In this document: positions 32,970-40,515 of the stretch, one piece after another
Position numbering within the stretch: the first letter of the stretch is position 1
Layout of the letters: each line of letters starts with the position of its first letter
Virus record (IMG/VR): IMGVR_UViG_3300036846_000436
Span: 1-40,913 of that record
Direction: 5' to 3' (one strand)
DNA: 40,913 nucleotides
DNA from: a virus
Program-made: the position numbers and the translations under genes
Notes under the pieces: generated by a model
Databases searched by the model: none
Told to the model about the DNA's origin: nothing
The model's input: the letters and a program-made list of their open reading frames with translations, nothing else

Positions 32970-34117
32970 GCAAACAAATCTTGCCGCACATCCGCGACGA
33001 GTTTCGCGATCTTTTGCCACCGTTGAGCGGCGAGGAAAAAGAAGCGCTGCGCGCGAGCATAGAGCGCGAAGGCGTCCGCGATCCAATCATCGTCGACGAG
33101 GATGGCGCAATCCTTGACGGGCACAATCGCTATTCGATCGACGCGTCTGCGCCGACCCGCATCGTCAACGGAATGACGCTGCCGCAGAAAATGGCTTTCA
33201 TCATTGCGGTCAATCTGCAGCGGCGAAACCTCTCGCCCGATCAGCGCAGCGCTCTCCGACAGCGGCAGCAAAAGATCGCGATGGCGCTCAAGGCTGACGG
33301 CGCCACGCAAGAGGACATCGCAACGCGCCTCGGCATTGCGCAACAAACGGTCAGCGATTGGTTCAAAACTAATACCGGCTCCGGTATTGGTTTTGACGCT
33401 CGGATCAAAATTCCAAAAGCCGAGCAAATCGTGATTTTCGATCGCGTTGAGGCCGGCGAGTCGCAGGAACAGGTTGCCGCAGACTTCGGCGTCACTCAAA
33501 TGGCAGTGTCGAAAATCTGCCGCGCCGAGCGCAAGCGGCGGGATCGAGCCGCCTTGTTGGCGCAGCAAGCCGCCGACATCGCTGCCGGCAAGATCACGGC
33601 CGCGACGGGACCGTTCGATGTCATCTGCATCGATCCGCCCTGGCCCTATGGCACGAAATACGATCCCGGCGAGCGCCGCGCGGCAAATCCTTATCCCGAA
33701 ATGTCGCTCGGCGAACTGACGCTGCTCGATGTTGCGAAGCGCGCTGCACCTGATTGCGTCCTATGGCTCTGGACGACCCACAAATTCATGCGTCACAGCT
33801 TTGCCCTGCTCGACGCGTGGGGGTTTGAAGACGCGGCGATCTGCACCTGGTTCAAAAACAGAATGGGGCTCGGGTCGCGCATTAGATCGCAAAGCGAATT
33901 CGTCATCATGGCAATTCGCGGTTCGCCAGAACTGACGCTGACAAAACAAACCACGGTGTTTCGCGGCGCCATGCGCGAGCATTCGCGCAAGCCCGACGAG
34001 TTTTTCGAACTGGTCGAAAGCCTGTGCGCCGGAAGCCGACGCTATGATTGGTTTGCTCGCGAAGCGCGCGACGGATGGCTGGTCGGCGGCAACGATCCAG
34101 GAAAATTCGCCGCATGA
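32966..34117 (+). CDS. ParB-like domain fused to MT-A70 adenine methyltransferase
   Basis: 383 residues. Residues 12-62 are a ParB/sulfiredoxin-like domain (VRDPIIVDEDGAILDGHNRY). Two HTH segments follow (GATQEDIATRLGIAQQTVSD and ESQEQVAADFGVTQMAVSKI). Residues 215-375 are an MT-A70 methyltransferase with DVICIDPPWPYGTKY, the DPPW motif of N6-adenine enzymes, and DCVLWLWTTHKFM. It probably methylates adenine in DNA; the ParB/HTH part may give target choice. It is translationally coupled to a PD-(D/E)XK nuclease gene downstream. Confidence 0.85.
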   Translation: MSKQILPHIRDEFRDLLPPLSGEEKEALRASIEREGVRDPIIVDEDGAILDGHNRYSIDASAPTRIVNGMTLPQKMAFIIAVNLQRRNLSPDQRSALRQRQQKIAMALKADGATQEDIATRLGIAQQTVSDWFKTNTGSGIGFDARIKIPKAEQIVIFDRVEAGESQEQVAADFGVTQMAVSKICRAERKRRDRAALLAQQAADIAAGKITAATGPFDVICIDPPWPYGTKYDPGERRAANPYPEMSLGELTLLDVAKRAAPDCVLWLWTTHKFMRHSFALLDAWGFEDAAICTWFKNRMGLGSRIRSQSEFVIMAIRGSPELTLTKQTTVFRGAMREHSRKPDEFFELVESLCAGSRRYDWFAREARDGWLVGGNDPGKFAA

Positions 34118-34758
34118 GCTTGCGCAATTCCAGCACATGGAAGCGCGGCCGGATTGGCGAGATTCTGCAATTCGGCTTTTATCAGAGCGTCGGCGTCGAG
34201 CTTGAAGACCTTTCCGATCGCACAAGCGCTCGCGCGCCGTTCCTGTATGGCCGCACGGGCAAAATCATTTCACCCGATGCCAATGCCATTCGCTCGGCGA
34301 GATTCTTTATCGAATTCAAAACAAAGACTCATCACCACAACGGCACCGAGGAAGGAATCAACGACTATTCCCTTGAGCATTATCGAGCGGCGCAGCGACG
34401 ATGGCGTCAGCCTGTCGTCCTGTCAATTCTAAGCATACAAGATGGCGACCTGATTGCCGCGCCTTTAGATCAACTAGGCGAGCCGCGGCCATCGCGAGAC
34501 CCGGACAACTTTCCTCTGGTCAACTGGCGGGTCCGAAAATTTTCGAGGATTGCGCGATTTTCGCCGCGACACTTATCGACACTTTTCAACGGTGACGGCA
34601 AAGCCGCAGCACTCCGCGAACGATGGCTGGCGCAAATGCCCGAGGCCGTCGAAATAGACAAAATCTTGGATTGGCTCCGCGCCGAACAATTAGAATTCGA
34701 TGCGCTGCGCGAATTCATTTTTGACCAAACGGAACGCGATTGGGCAAAAACCGCATGA
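34114..34758 (+). CDS. PD-(D/E)XK nuclease-like protein
   Basis: 214 residues, start in an ATGA overlap with the methyltransferase fusion. GRIGEILQFGFYQS provides an early Glu; SPDANAIRSARFFIEFKTKT shows Pro-Asp, then Glu-x-Lys twelve residues later, the PD-(D/E)XK active-site pattern. The C-terminal 80 residues are helical (MPEAVEIDKILDWLRAEQLE). Directly beside a methyltransferase, it could be the restriction half of a modification pair or a host-DNA nuclease. The nuclease fold is inferred from the motif; no close family was recognised. Confidence 0.6.
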   Translation: MSLRNSSTWKRGRIGEILQFGFYQSVGVELEDLSDRTSARAPFLYGRTGKIISPDANAIRSARFFIEFKTKTHHHNGTEEGINDYSLEHYRAAQRRWRQPVVLSILSIQDGDLIAAPLDQLGEPRPSRDPDNFPLVNWRVRKFSRIARFSPRHLSTLFNGDGKAAALRERWLAQMPEAVEIDKILDWLRAEQLEFDALREFIFDQTERDWAKTA

Positions 34759-35189
34759 CCGCCGCGCAGCAAAAAGACTTCTTCACCAAACGCTGGCGCA
34801 AGGTTCGCCGGCCCGAGCCGCTCGAGCACCAGATCCAAATCGCGCTTGTTCAGCACCTCAAATATCGTTGCCGACCCGACGTGATCTATTTTCATGTTCC
34901 GAACGGCGGCTGGCGCGACGAGCGCGAGGCGGCAAAGTTTAAGGCCATGGGCACGCTGGCCGGCGTCGCCGACATGATTTTTATCTGGAACGATCTCAAG
35001 AGCATTCAGCAACCGTGCACCGCTATCCTATTTCTCGAGCTCAAAAGAGCCGGCGGCCAATTGTCCGACGCACAGTGGGAATTCATGGAACGGCTGAACA
35101 AACACGTTCCCGGCGTTTGTTATCACATGGCCGACTCGATCGATAGCGCGCTCGAGATATTGCGCGCACACGGCATTCTGAAAAACTAA
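34755..35189 (+). CDS. VRR-NUC domain nuclease
   Basis: 144 residues from the ATG at 34755 (ATGA overlap with the upstream gene). VRR-NUC features are clear: EHQIQIALVQHLKYRC, FHVPNGGWRDEREAAKFKAM, GTLAGVADMIFI and AILFLELKRAGGQLSDAQWE with the Glu-x-Lys pair. Such nucleases act on branched or flap DNA during replication and repair and are common in phage replication modules. It precedes the helicase gene by one small gene. Confidence 0.88.
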   Translation: MTAAQQKDFFTKRWRKVRRPEPLEHQIQIALVQHLKYRCRPDVIYFHVPNGGWRDEREAAKFKAMGTLAGVADMIFIWNDLKSIQQPCTAILFLELKRAGGQLSDAQWEFMERLNKHVPGVCYHMADSIDSALEILRAHGILKN

Positions 35190-35197
35190 GGTGCTGC

Positions 35198-35419
35198 ATG
35201 GCCTATGTCGGCCCGCTCCGGCTGTTCTACATTCGCGCCAACGTGCGCGCGTTCCTGCTCGGCGCCGGCGAATATGAAACTTTCAAGGATGCTTTCGAGC
35301 CGCTGCTATTGGCGGCACGCGATACAGCACTCGACGAGCAAGTCGGCCACGGCGTGTTGTGGAAAATTATCGAGGAAGCTTGCCGCGCGGCTAAAATCGA
35401 ACCCGAGCCGCCGTCATGA
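35198..35419 (+). CDS. small protein before helicase gene
   Basis: 73 residues, AAGGTG upstream, ATGA overlap with the helicase gene. The sequence (AYVGPLRLFYIRANVRAFLL, GAGEYETFKDAFEPLLLAAR) is helical with an amphipathic centre. No domain is recognised; position suggests a helicase partner or loader role, which is only a guess. Confidence 0.62.
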   Translation: MAYVGPLRLFYIRANVRAFLLGAGEYETFKDAFEPLLLAARDTALDEQVGHGVLWKIIEEACRAAKIEPEPPS

Positions 35420-36888
35420 GCGCCGCCGAGCTCGGCCCGTTTGCGCAAGGCTTCGCCATGTGGCGGCGCATTATCGAGCAGGCGCCGCCGGAAGCACATC
35501 TGAAAGTCTTTGCCAACGCCGCCGAGGAAGTAGCGACCTTTGTTGCTCGAGGCCTCGACCCGATCGCGGCGGCCGACGAATTGACCGACATTGCGCTCGG
35601 CGCCGGCCTCGAGGATGTCGACGCCCTCCAAACCATTGTTGCGCGAACGTTTGAGAAAGTCGCGAATGATACCGAGCGCGCGAATGATTATTCCAAATAT
35701 GACGACGAGCAACCAAAGACGAACGGACACGACGCGGCGACACGCCAGGCGACGCGATACGTTGCGCCCGATCCTGAAACCATTCCGAAACGCTCGTGGC
35801 TGTTCGCCGGCCATTACATTCGCCAAACAGCGAGCGCCACGGTCGCGCCTGGCGGCTTCGGAAAGACGACGTTACAAATTTTTGATGCGCTCGAAATGGT
35901 GCGCGCAGGCCTGCGCGTTTGGTATCTGTCCGGGGAGGACCCCCGCGTCGAGCTCGATCGGCGCATAACCGCGCATTGCCTGCAACACAATGTCGTGCTC
36001 GCCGACCTGGCCGGCGCGCTATTTGTCGACGATCGCGCATCGTTCCCGATGCTGATCGCCTCGAGCCCGCGCGCCGGCCTCGTCAAATTCGACGATGCCT
36101 CGCTTTCCGAATTCGAAGCCGCGATCGTGCTCGACCAAATCGACGCGATAATCCTCGACCCGTTTATCGCCTTTCACACTGTCGGCGAGAACGACAACAA
36201 CAATATTGACGCCGTCGTGAAACGCCTGGCGGCGATCGCCACGCGGACAAATAGCGCGATCGAAATCAGCCACCACGTGCGCAAGGGCTCGAGCAGCGGC
36301 GCCGGCTTCCGCCCCGAGCTCACGGTCGACGACGCCCGCGGCGGCTCGGCGATCGTCAATGCCGTACGCTCGGCGCGCGTGATTAACCGCATGAGCTCGA
36401 CCGAGGCCGAGCAGGCCAGGGTCGAAAAGAGCAAGCGATCGCTGCATGTCCGCGTCGACATAGGCAAACGGAACATGGCGCCGCCGGCCGACAAGGCGAC
36501 TTGGTTCCAGCTTGTCGGCGTGCACCTGGCAAACGGCGACTTCGTGCAGGCCTTGGTTCCGTGGACCTTTCCCGGCCTCATGGACGATTTGTCGGTCGAG
36601 GATACGGAGCACATTCGCGAACTCGTTCGCCAACGGAACTACCGCGCCGACAGCCGCTCGGATCAATGGCTCGGCCTCGAGGTAGCCAAGCGCATGAAAT
36701 TGAACGCCATGGATCATGCCGACATTCTGAAAATACAAAAGATTATAGGCGTTTGGCTGCGCAACGGCGTGTTCGTAAAAAAGGAACTGCGCGATGGCGA
36801 AACCCGGAAAAACAAGATGTTCTACGTCGCGCCACCGCCGCCGGCTGAAAATGTCGTGCAGCTGTTCCCGGACAACGGGGAGGATTAA
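35416..36888 (+). CDS. RepA/AAA_25-type replicative helicase or DNA primase-helicase ATPase
   Basis: 490 residues. The RecA-type core has Walker A VAPGGFGKTTL (143-153), VWYLSGEDPRVELDRR as typical of AAA_25/RepA-like helicases, Walker B DAIILDPF (243-250) and AIEISHHVRKG (281-291). An N-terminal helical domain (1-85) and an acidic linker precede it; the C-terminal part (390-475) looks like a winged helix. It probably unwinds phage DNA at the origin. A repeat cluster follows directly downstream. Confidence 0.85.
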   Translation: MSAAELGPFAQGFAMWRRIIEQAPPEAHLKVFANAAEEVATFVARGLDPIAAADELTDIALGAGLEDVDALQTIVARTFEKVANDTERANDYSKYDDEQPKTNGHDAATRQATRYVAPDPETIPKRSWLFAGHYIRQTASATVAPGGFGKTTLQIFDALEMVRAGLRVWYLSGEDPRVELDRRITAHCLQHNVVLADLAGALFVDDRASFPMLIASSPRAGLVKFDDASLSEFEAAIVLDQIDAIILDPFIAFHTVGENDNNNIDAVVKRLAAIATRTNSAIEISHHVRKGSSSGAGFRPELTVDDARGGSAIVNAVRSARVINRMSSTEAEQARVEKSKRSLHVRVDIGKRNMAPPADKATWFQLVGVHLANGDFVQALVPWTFPGLMDDLSVEDTEHIRELVRQRNYRADSRSDQWLGLEVAKRMKLNAMDHADILKIQKIIGVWLRNGVFVKKELRDGETRKNKMFYVAPPPPAENVVQLFPDNGED

Positions 36889-36963
36889 CCTGGCCGCCGC
36901 GCCGCTTTTGCGGCAGTCCTTCTTCAGTGCTGAGTGGGAGCTTGGTTTAGCGTCCAGTGTCGT

Positions 36964-36999
36964 CCGGTTAGGGCCGGGCCGCTTGACGCGGGCCTAACC
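36964..36999. repeat. inverted repeat ccggttagg ... cctaaccgg
   Basis: Nine bases pair exactly (36964-36972 with 36991-36999) around an 18-base GC-rich loop. It stands between the helicase stop and the repeat cluster. No T run follows, so a simple terminator is unlikely. It may be part of an origin or a regulatory hairpin. Confidence 0.5.
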
Positions 37000-37002
37000 G
37001 GC

Positions 37003-37119
37003 GCACTGGCGCAAAATCAAGCCCCCTCGGCACCGATAGACTCCTGTGCGCCACTGGCGCACCATTATTGCGCCAGGGATTGCGCCAGTCCCGCGCCGAA
37101 TAAAAAATGCACTGGCGCA
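37003..37119. repeat. cluster of five ctggcgca iteron-like repeats
   Basis: Direct copies: gcactggcgca at 37003-37013 and 37109-37119 and cactggcgca at 37052-37061. Inverted copies: tgcgccag at 37069-37076 and tgcgccagt at 37081-37089, which form a 12-base tandem (attgcgccagggattgcgcc). The middle direct copy is half of a perfect 17-base palindrome, gtgcgccactggcgcac, at 37046-37062. Confidence 0.75.
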
Positions 37120-37203
37120 GCCGCCAGGCCAGGCCGCCGCCTGGTTTTTGTCCGGATGAAATCCCGGCACTCGCCGGCTTTCACGTGAAACAGGGAGGAA
37201 CCT

Positions 37204-37497
37204 TTGACCGAAAGCCCCGACGACGACGAGGACGCTGCGGCCGCTGATCACGCCCGCCAGGTCCAAGCGCTATCGGCCGAGCTCTGGCCGTTGATCGCAC
37301 CACGGCTCGCCGGAAGGCCGCCAGAGGTACAATCCTCGGTGCTCGCCGATCTGGCCGCCGGATGGCTCGCCGGCCACGTCGTTGCCGGCGATCCCGCGGC
37401 GACGACGCGGTTGCGCGCCGAGTTGTTCGACCTGTTCGTCCGCCTGGTGGCCGACCTGGTCCGGCCGACTTCGATGATGATGCACGGCCACGAATGA
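37204..37497 (+). CDS. small acidic helical protein of unknown function
   Basis: 97 residues from a TTG start at 37204, chosen because GGGAGGAA stands just before it. The N-terminus is acidic (ESPDDDEDAAAADHARQ), followed by helices (SSVLADLAAGWLAGHVVAGD, LRAELFDLFVRLVADLV). Its end is coupled to the next gene by ATGA. No domain recognised; it lies just after the repeat cluster, so an origin or regulatory role is possible. Confidence 0.6.
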   Translation: MTESPDDDEDAAAADHARQVQALSAELWPLIAPRLAGRPPEVQSSVLADLAAGWLAGHVVAGDPAATTRLRAELFDLFVRLVADLVRPTSMMMHGHE

Positions 37498-37691
37498 AAC
37501 TGCGGCTCAAAGACGGCGTCGTCGATCGGCTGGTATGGTCGGCGCCCGATAGCCGGATCGCGCCCTTCTGCTCGCTCTGCCAGGCTCACATTCCAGACGA
37601 CGTGATCCCGCTGCGCATGTGGTCGCCGGAAGGATGGACGGTGCATTTCTGCGAACGCTGCGAAGCCGAGGCCGTCGAGGTAATCAAATAA
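37494..37691 (+). CDS. small four-Cys zinc-binding-like protein
   Basis: 65 residues, ATGA overlap with the preceding gene. FCSLCQAHIPDD and VHFCERCEAEAVEV give two C-x2-C knuckles about 26 residues apart, the spacing of a small zinc ribbon. Last gene of the rightward run; 22 bases separate its stop from the stop of the convergent HTH gene. It may bind DNA or a protein partner. Confidence 0.66.
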   Translation: MKLRLKDGVVDRLVWSAPDSRIAPFCSLCQAHIPDDVIPLRMWSPEGWTVHFCERCEAEAVEVIK

Positions 37692-37713
37692 AAAACCCGT
37701 CGATGCACGCCGG

Positions 37714-37914
37714 CTAGAAACCGGCCGGCACGCCAAAGCGCAAATACATTCGGATCAGCTTTGCGAGCGTGCGATTGATTTTGCCGCCGCGTTCGACGCC
37801 GGCAGCGAGCCGCGCCAGCGTCGGCACGCTGACACCCAAGGCCTCGGCCGTCGACTGCGCGTGCGTCGGCAAGTTTAAGGCCTCGAGCGCCGCGAGATAT
37901 TCGTCGGTTTTCAT
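37714..37914 (-). CDS. small XRE-like helix-turn-helix protein
   Basis: 66 residues from ATG at 37914 (GGGA upstream). AQSTAEALGVSVPTLARLAA is a helix-turn-helix, followed by INRTLAKLIRMYLRFG. It is the third gene of the integrase run and the only XRE-like candidate regulator there, so it could be the prophage repressor or a Cro-like protein. It lacks any peptidase or dimerisation domain typical of CI. Confidence 0.65.
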   Translation of the reverse strand: MKTDEYLAALEALNLPTHAQSTAEALGVSVPTLARLAAGVERGGKINRTLAKLIRMYLRFGVPAGF

Positions 37915-37933
37915 CAAATCCCGCCCGTCGCGT

Positions 37934-38575
37934 TTAGGACGCGTCCTTGCTATCCACGCACCAAATGCTGCCGAGCCGCTCGCCGGCGGCGTCGAGGAAC
38001 ACGTCGCCGCGCCCGACGCGGTACGCAAACACATGCGAGCCCACGTAGCCGCCAAAACCATTTTTGGCGTTGACAGTGCCGCACACAATGTCGGTGTGCT
38101 CGTCCGCTTCAATCAAAAGCATCCTTATTGTGAGATACGGAACAACTATTTTTCGTTTGAACTCGGCAGCAAACATTGCGCTCGCAGGATCGCGCAATGT
38201 TTTCAATACGGCTGCGCGCGCGTCGGCGAATGCTTGCTTGTCGCTGATCGCCGGTGCCTGCGGTGCTGCCGCCGCCGGCGTCGCGGCGATCGGCGACGTT
38301 CCGCCAGCGGCGCAAGCCGCTAGCGAGCCGCAGAAAAGGATCAATGCAAGACTTTTCAAAACCCAATAGGTGAACCATGGTCCCTTTCCCCTCGGCAGTT
38401 TTCGGGCATTCCAAAGCCGCATGGCACCGCCTTTCGACACTTTCACCAAGCCCATTATTTCTTTGATAGGCTGATCTGATCCTTCCCAAATTAACTGTAA
38501 TTCGCACTGCGAATATCCATCAGGAAGAGATTCGAGTGCCTCTCGTTGCGTCTTGAATTTTGCTGTCGCGGCCAT
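37934..38575 (-). CDS. lipoprotein in the integrase operon
   Basis: 213 residues from ATG at 38575 (a strong GAGGGGGCGGGG precedes it) or 162 from ATG at 38422 (AAAGGCGG precedes it). LKSLALILFCGSLAAC is a lipoprotein signal with lipobox LAAC; only the shorter start would place it near the N-terminus, as export requires. After a Pro/Ala linker, a domain with LKTLRDPASAMF and CGTVNAKNGFGGYVG matches a family of small bacterial lipoproteins of unknown role. Expressed with the integrase, it may be a lysogenic conversion or superinfection-exclusion protein. The first 51 residues may be a separate overlapping peptide. Confidence 0.62.
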   Translation of the reverse strand: MAATAKFKTQREALESLPDGYSQCELQLIWEGSDQPIKEIMGLVKVSKGGAMRLWNARKLPRGKGPWFTYWVLKSLALILFCGSLAACAAGGTSPIAATPAAAAPQAPAISDKQAFADARAAVLKTLRDPASAMFAAEFKRKIVVPYLTIRMLLIEADEHTDIVCGTVNAKNGFGGYVGSHVFAYRVGRGDVFLDAAGERLGSIWCVDSKDAS

Positions 38576-38585
38576 CCCCGCCCCC

Positions 38586-39722
38586 TCAAACGGCGCGGAT
38601 GTTAGAACGACGCGCGGCGACTTCCTGCTCGCGTCGCTTCGCCTGCAGCTGCCGCTTTAGCTCGGCGTTCCACAAGTCGGCGGCGTTTCTGTTTGCTCGA
38701 TTGCTGTCGAGGCCGCGCACGTAGTAGAGCGCTTGGCTGTCCGATTGCCAGCCGACCGACTTGAGCTCGGCCACGCCGCCGCCGGCGAGCACGATGTCAC
38801 AGGCACCCGTCTTGCGCAGGCCGTGCATGTTGTACGTGCTCGCGCCGTGGCCGATCCGCCGCAAGTGCCGCGCGATCGCCTTGGACAGTACCGCAGCGTT
38901 GGCGAACGCCTGGCCGTCGCCGTTGACGAGAATATGATCGCAACGGCTCGGCGCGCCGTCGGCAATCATTTGGTCGAGCATTTCGCGCAGCGGCTCGACG
39001 CATTGCTTGCGCTGCGCTTTCGCCTTGCGCTCGCCGTGCGTCTTTTCCGGCCGCACATAGAGCGCCTCGCCGTCATAGTCCGACCAGCGCAGTTTGACGC
39101 AGTCGCCGCCGCGCTGCACCGAATAGTGCAACAGGTTTTTCGCGCGGACCAAATAGAGCGGCGCCGTCGCATCGAACTGTTCCAAGAGCTCGACCGGCCA
39201 TGGTCGGTGTTCGCGTTGCACCTTGTAAACGCCGCGCGCGGCGTGCGTCGGGTTTGGCAATTTAGCAATGCCGAATTCCGGATAATCGATCGCGGTTTGC
39301 CAAACGTCGGAAATGATGTGGATCAGCTTTTGCGCCGCCGCGGTGCCGCGTTTTTTCGCGGTGCCTTCCGCGTAGCGGTTGACGTGATAAACGTCGAAAT
39401 CGCGCAGTCGCGATCGGCCGAGCTCGCATTCGCGGATCAAATCCAAATCCTTGCGCTGCCGCTTTTTGGTCGACAGTGCCAGGCCGGCATAGCGGGTCGA
39501 ATTCAAATAAACCTCGATCGCCTTGGCGACCGTGTCCTTGGCGTCCGCCGGTGGCCGATCCGGCGCGCCCTTCTCGACCAGCATTGCGCGCAGGCAAACG
39601 TCGTAGGCGCGCTTGAATTCGCCCGAGCCCTCGGCGCCAGGCAGCGCCGTCAGCTTGCCGGCCCGATCGCGGAAATAGGTATAGGTGACGCCTTTGACCG
39701 TCCGGCGTTTTAGGTAGCGCAT
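38586..39722 (-). CDS. int: tyrosine-type integrase
   Basis: 378 residues from ATG at 39722 with GGGGGA upstream. N-terminal arm and core-binding domains (TVAKAIEVYLNSTRYAGLAL, STKKRQRKDLDLIRECELGR) precede the catalytic domain. Active-site residues: Arg204 (SVQRGGDCVKLRW), His300-x-x-Arg303 (MHGLRKTG), Trp325 in place of the usual His (VGWQS, a tolerated variant as in Cre), and Tyr333 or 334 (ALYYVRG). It integrates the phage genome into the host. Its promoter appears to be at 39767-39794. No tRNA fragment or clear attP core was found beside it. Confidence 0.92.
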   Translation of the reverse strand: MRYLKRRTVKGVTYTYFRDRAGKLTALPGAEGSGEFKRAYDVCLRAMLVEKGAPDRPPADAKDTVAKAIEVYLNSTRYAGLALSTKKRQRKDLDLIRECELGRSRLRDFDVYHVNRYAEGTAKKRGTAAAQKLIHIISDVWQTAIDYPEFGIAKLPNPTHAARGVYKVQREHRPWPVELLEQFDATAPLYLVRAKNLLHYSVQRGGDCVKLRWSDYDGEALYVRPEKTHGERKAKAQRKQCVEPLREMLDQMIADGAPSRCDHILVNGDGQAFANAAVLSKAIARHLRRIGHGASTYNMHGLRKTGACDIVLAGGGVAELKSVGWQSDSQALYYVRGLDSNRANRNAADLWNAELKRQLQAKRREQEVAARRSNIRAV

Positions 39723-39766
39723 CGAAAATCCCCCGTTGGCGGTTTGTGTTAAGATCAACCGCAGGG

Positions 39767-39794
39767 AGGATATATCACGGTGATATGCCGTCAA
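39767..39794 (-). promoter_or_regulatory. integrase promoter
   Basis: On the minus strand TTGACG (39789-39794) and TATCCT (39767-39772) are separated by 16 bases, about 45 bases upstream of the integrase start. The -35 matches five of six and the -10 four of six sigma70 consensus bases. A perfect palindrome fills the spacer. Confidence 0.45.
39772..39786. repeat. 15-base palindromic operator candidate
   Basis: atatcac-g-gtgatat is a perfect inverted repeat lying inside the spacer of the predicted integrase promoter and between two divergent genes (integrase and the small membrane protein at 39838). A protein bound here would block the promoter. The regulator could be the XRE-like protein at 37714-37914. 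Confidence 0.6.
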
Positions 39795-39837
39795 GTGCTA
39801 AGTCGTTCAGCGGCCTAGCAGAACGGAGACAGAACAA

Positions 39838-40020
39838 ATGCTCGGGACAATCCTTCTCGTCGCCGCCCTCATCTGCGCCATCCTGGCCGCGCTCGACGTT
39901 CACGCCCCGCGCGTTCACCTCGGCTGGATTGCGATCGCGCTCTATATTTCCTGTCGCTGGTGCTTGGCGCCGCGCTGCGCTAGCCGTGGCCGCCCGTTCG
40001 TTTTTCCGGCCGCCCGCTAG
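39838..40020 (+). CDS. small two-span membrane protein
   Basis: 60 residues, GGAGA upstream. Two hydrophobic stretches, TILLVAALICAILAALDVHA and WIAIALYISCRWCLA, suggest two membrane spans with a short loop, then a basic tail (RCASRGRPFVF). It is divergent from the integrase and shares its control region. It could be a prophage-expressed membrane protein (superinfection exclusion) or a small holin; sequence does not decide. Confidence 0.55.
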   Translation: MLGTILLVAALICAILAALDVHAPRVHLGWIAIALYISCRWCLAPRCASRGRPFVFPAAR

Positions 40021-40079
40021 GCTGATAGCCGCCGAGGGGCAAAACGCACCGGCGGCCTCCCTAGGGGCCATAGCGGCTT

Positions 40080-40113
40080 CCGGACACAAATTCGAAATTC
40101 CTGTCCGGCTTTT
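40080..40113 (+). terminator. possible intrinsic terminator after small membrane protein
   Basis: ccggaca (40080-40086) pairs with tgtccgg (40102-40108), and inside it aatt pairs with aatt around cga. The stem is followed by cttttc. The T run is short, so termination may be weak. Confidence 0.35.
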
Positions 40114-40140
40114 CGTAACGGTGCGGACACGAAACGTCCT

Positions 40141-40515
40141 GTGGCAAAAAAGTCACTATACGGCAGCCGATGGCAGGTCTACCGCCTGGCGCACCTTCGC
40201 GAAAATCCGCTTTGCGTGATGTGCCTCGAGCTCGGCCGCCTCGAGCCCGCGACCGTCGTTGACCATATCCGCCGGCACAACGGCACACATGCCGATCCGC
40301 TCTTTTGGGAACCGTCTAACTTTCAGTCGCTTTGCTTTCACCACCACAACGCCGTGAAACAGGCGATCGACCGCGGAAGCCGGCCTCGAGGCTATGACAT
40401 CAACGGCCTGCCGCTGTACGCGCCTCGAGCGGCGATGAAAATCACGACAGCCACGGTTTCGGAACAGCTTCCGGGATCGGCGCCCGGTCGGTCGCATAAG
40501 CCGAAAGATGCGTGA
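40141..40515 (+). CDS. HNH endonuclease, packaging-associated
   Basis: 124 residues from a GTG start with no strong ribosome-binding site. NPLCVMCLELGRLEPATVVD, HIRRHNGTHADPLFW and SNFQSLCFHHHNAVKQAIDR show the HNH metal and catalytic residues and the two Cys of a zinc knuckle. HNH proteins beside terminases take part in cutting cos sites with 3' overhangs, as with HK97 gp74. Here it runs opposite to the small terminase gene and their 3' ends overlap by 74 bases, so the tail after about residue 98 may be non-essential. Confidence 0.85.
   Translation: MAKKSLYGSRWQVYRLAHLRENPLCVMCLELGRLEPATVVDHIRRHNGTHADPLFWEPSNFQSLCFHHHNAVKQAIDRGSRPRGYDINGLPLYAPRAAMKITTATVSEQLPGSAPGRSHKPKDA

Larger units (their letters stand above)
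36889..37203. other. non-coding region after helicase, candidate replication origin
   Basis: These 315 bases carry no gene. They hold a 9-base-pair inverted repeat (36964-36999), a cluster of five ctggcgca cores in both orientations (37003-37119), short AT-rich stretches (attattg, gaataaaaaatgc) and, at the end, the ribosome-binding site of the next gene. The mix of ordered short repeats and AT-rich stretches beside a helicase gene is what a phage origin could look like; this is inference. Confidence 0.5.

Noticed and set aside
38733-39713. Plus-strand frame of about 326 residues opposite the integrase
   Set aside because: Antisense to a gene with full catalytic residues; composition is Arg/Ala-rich with no recognisable motif.
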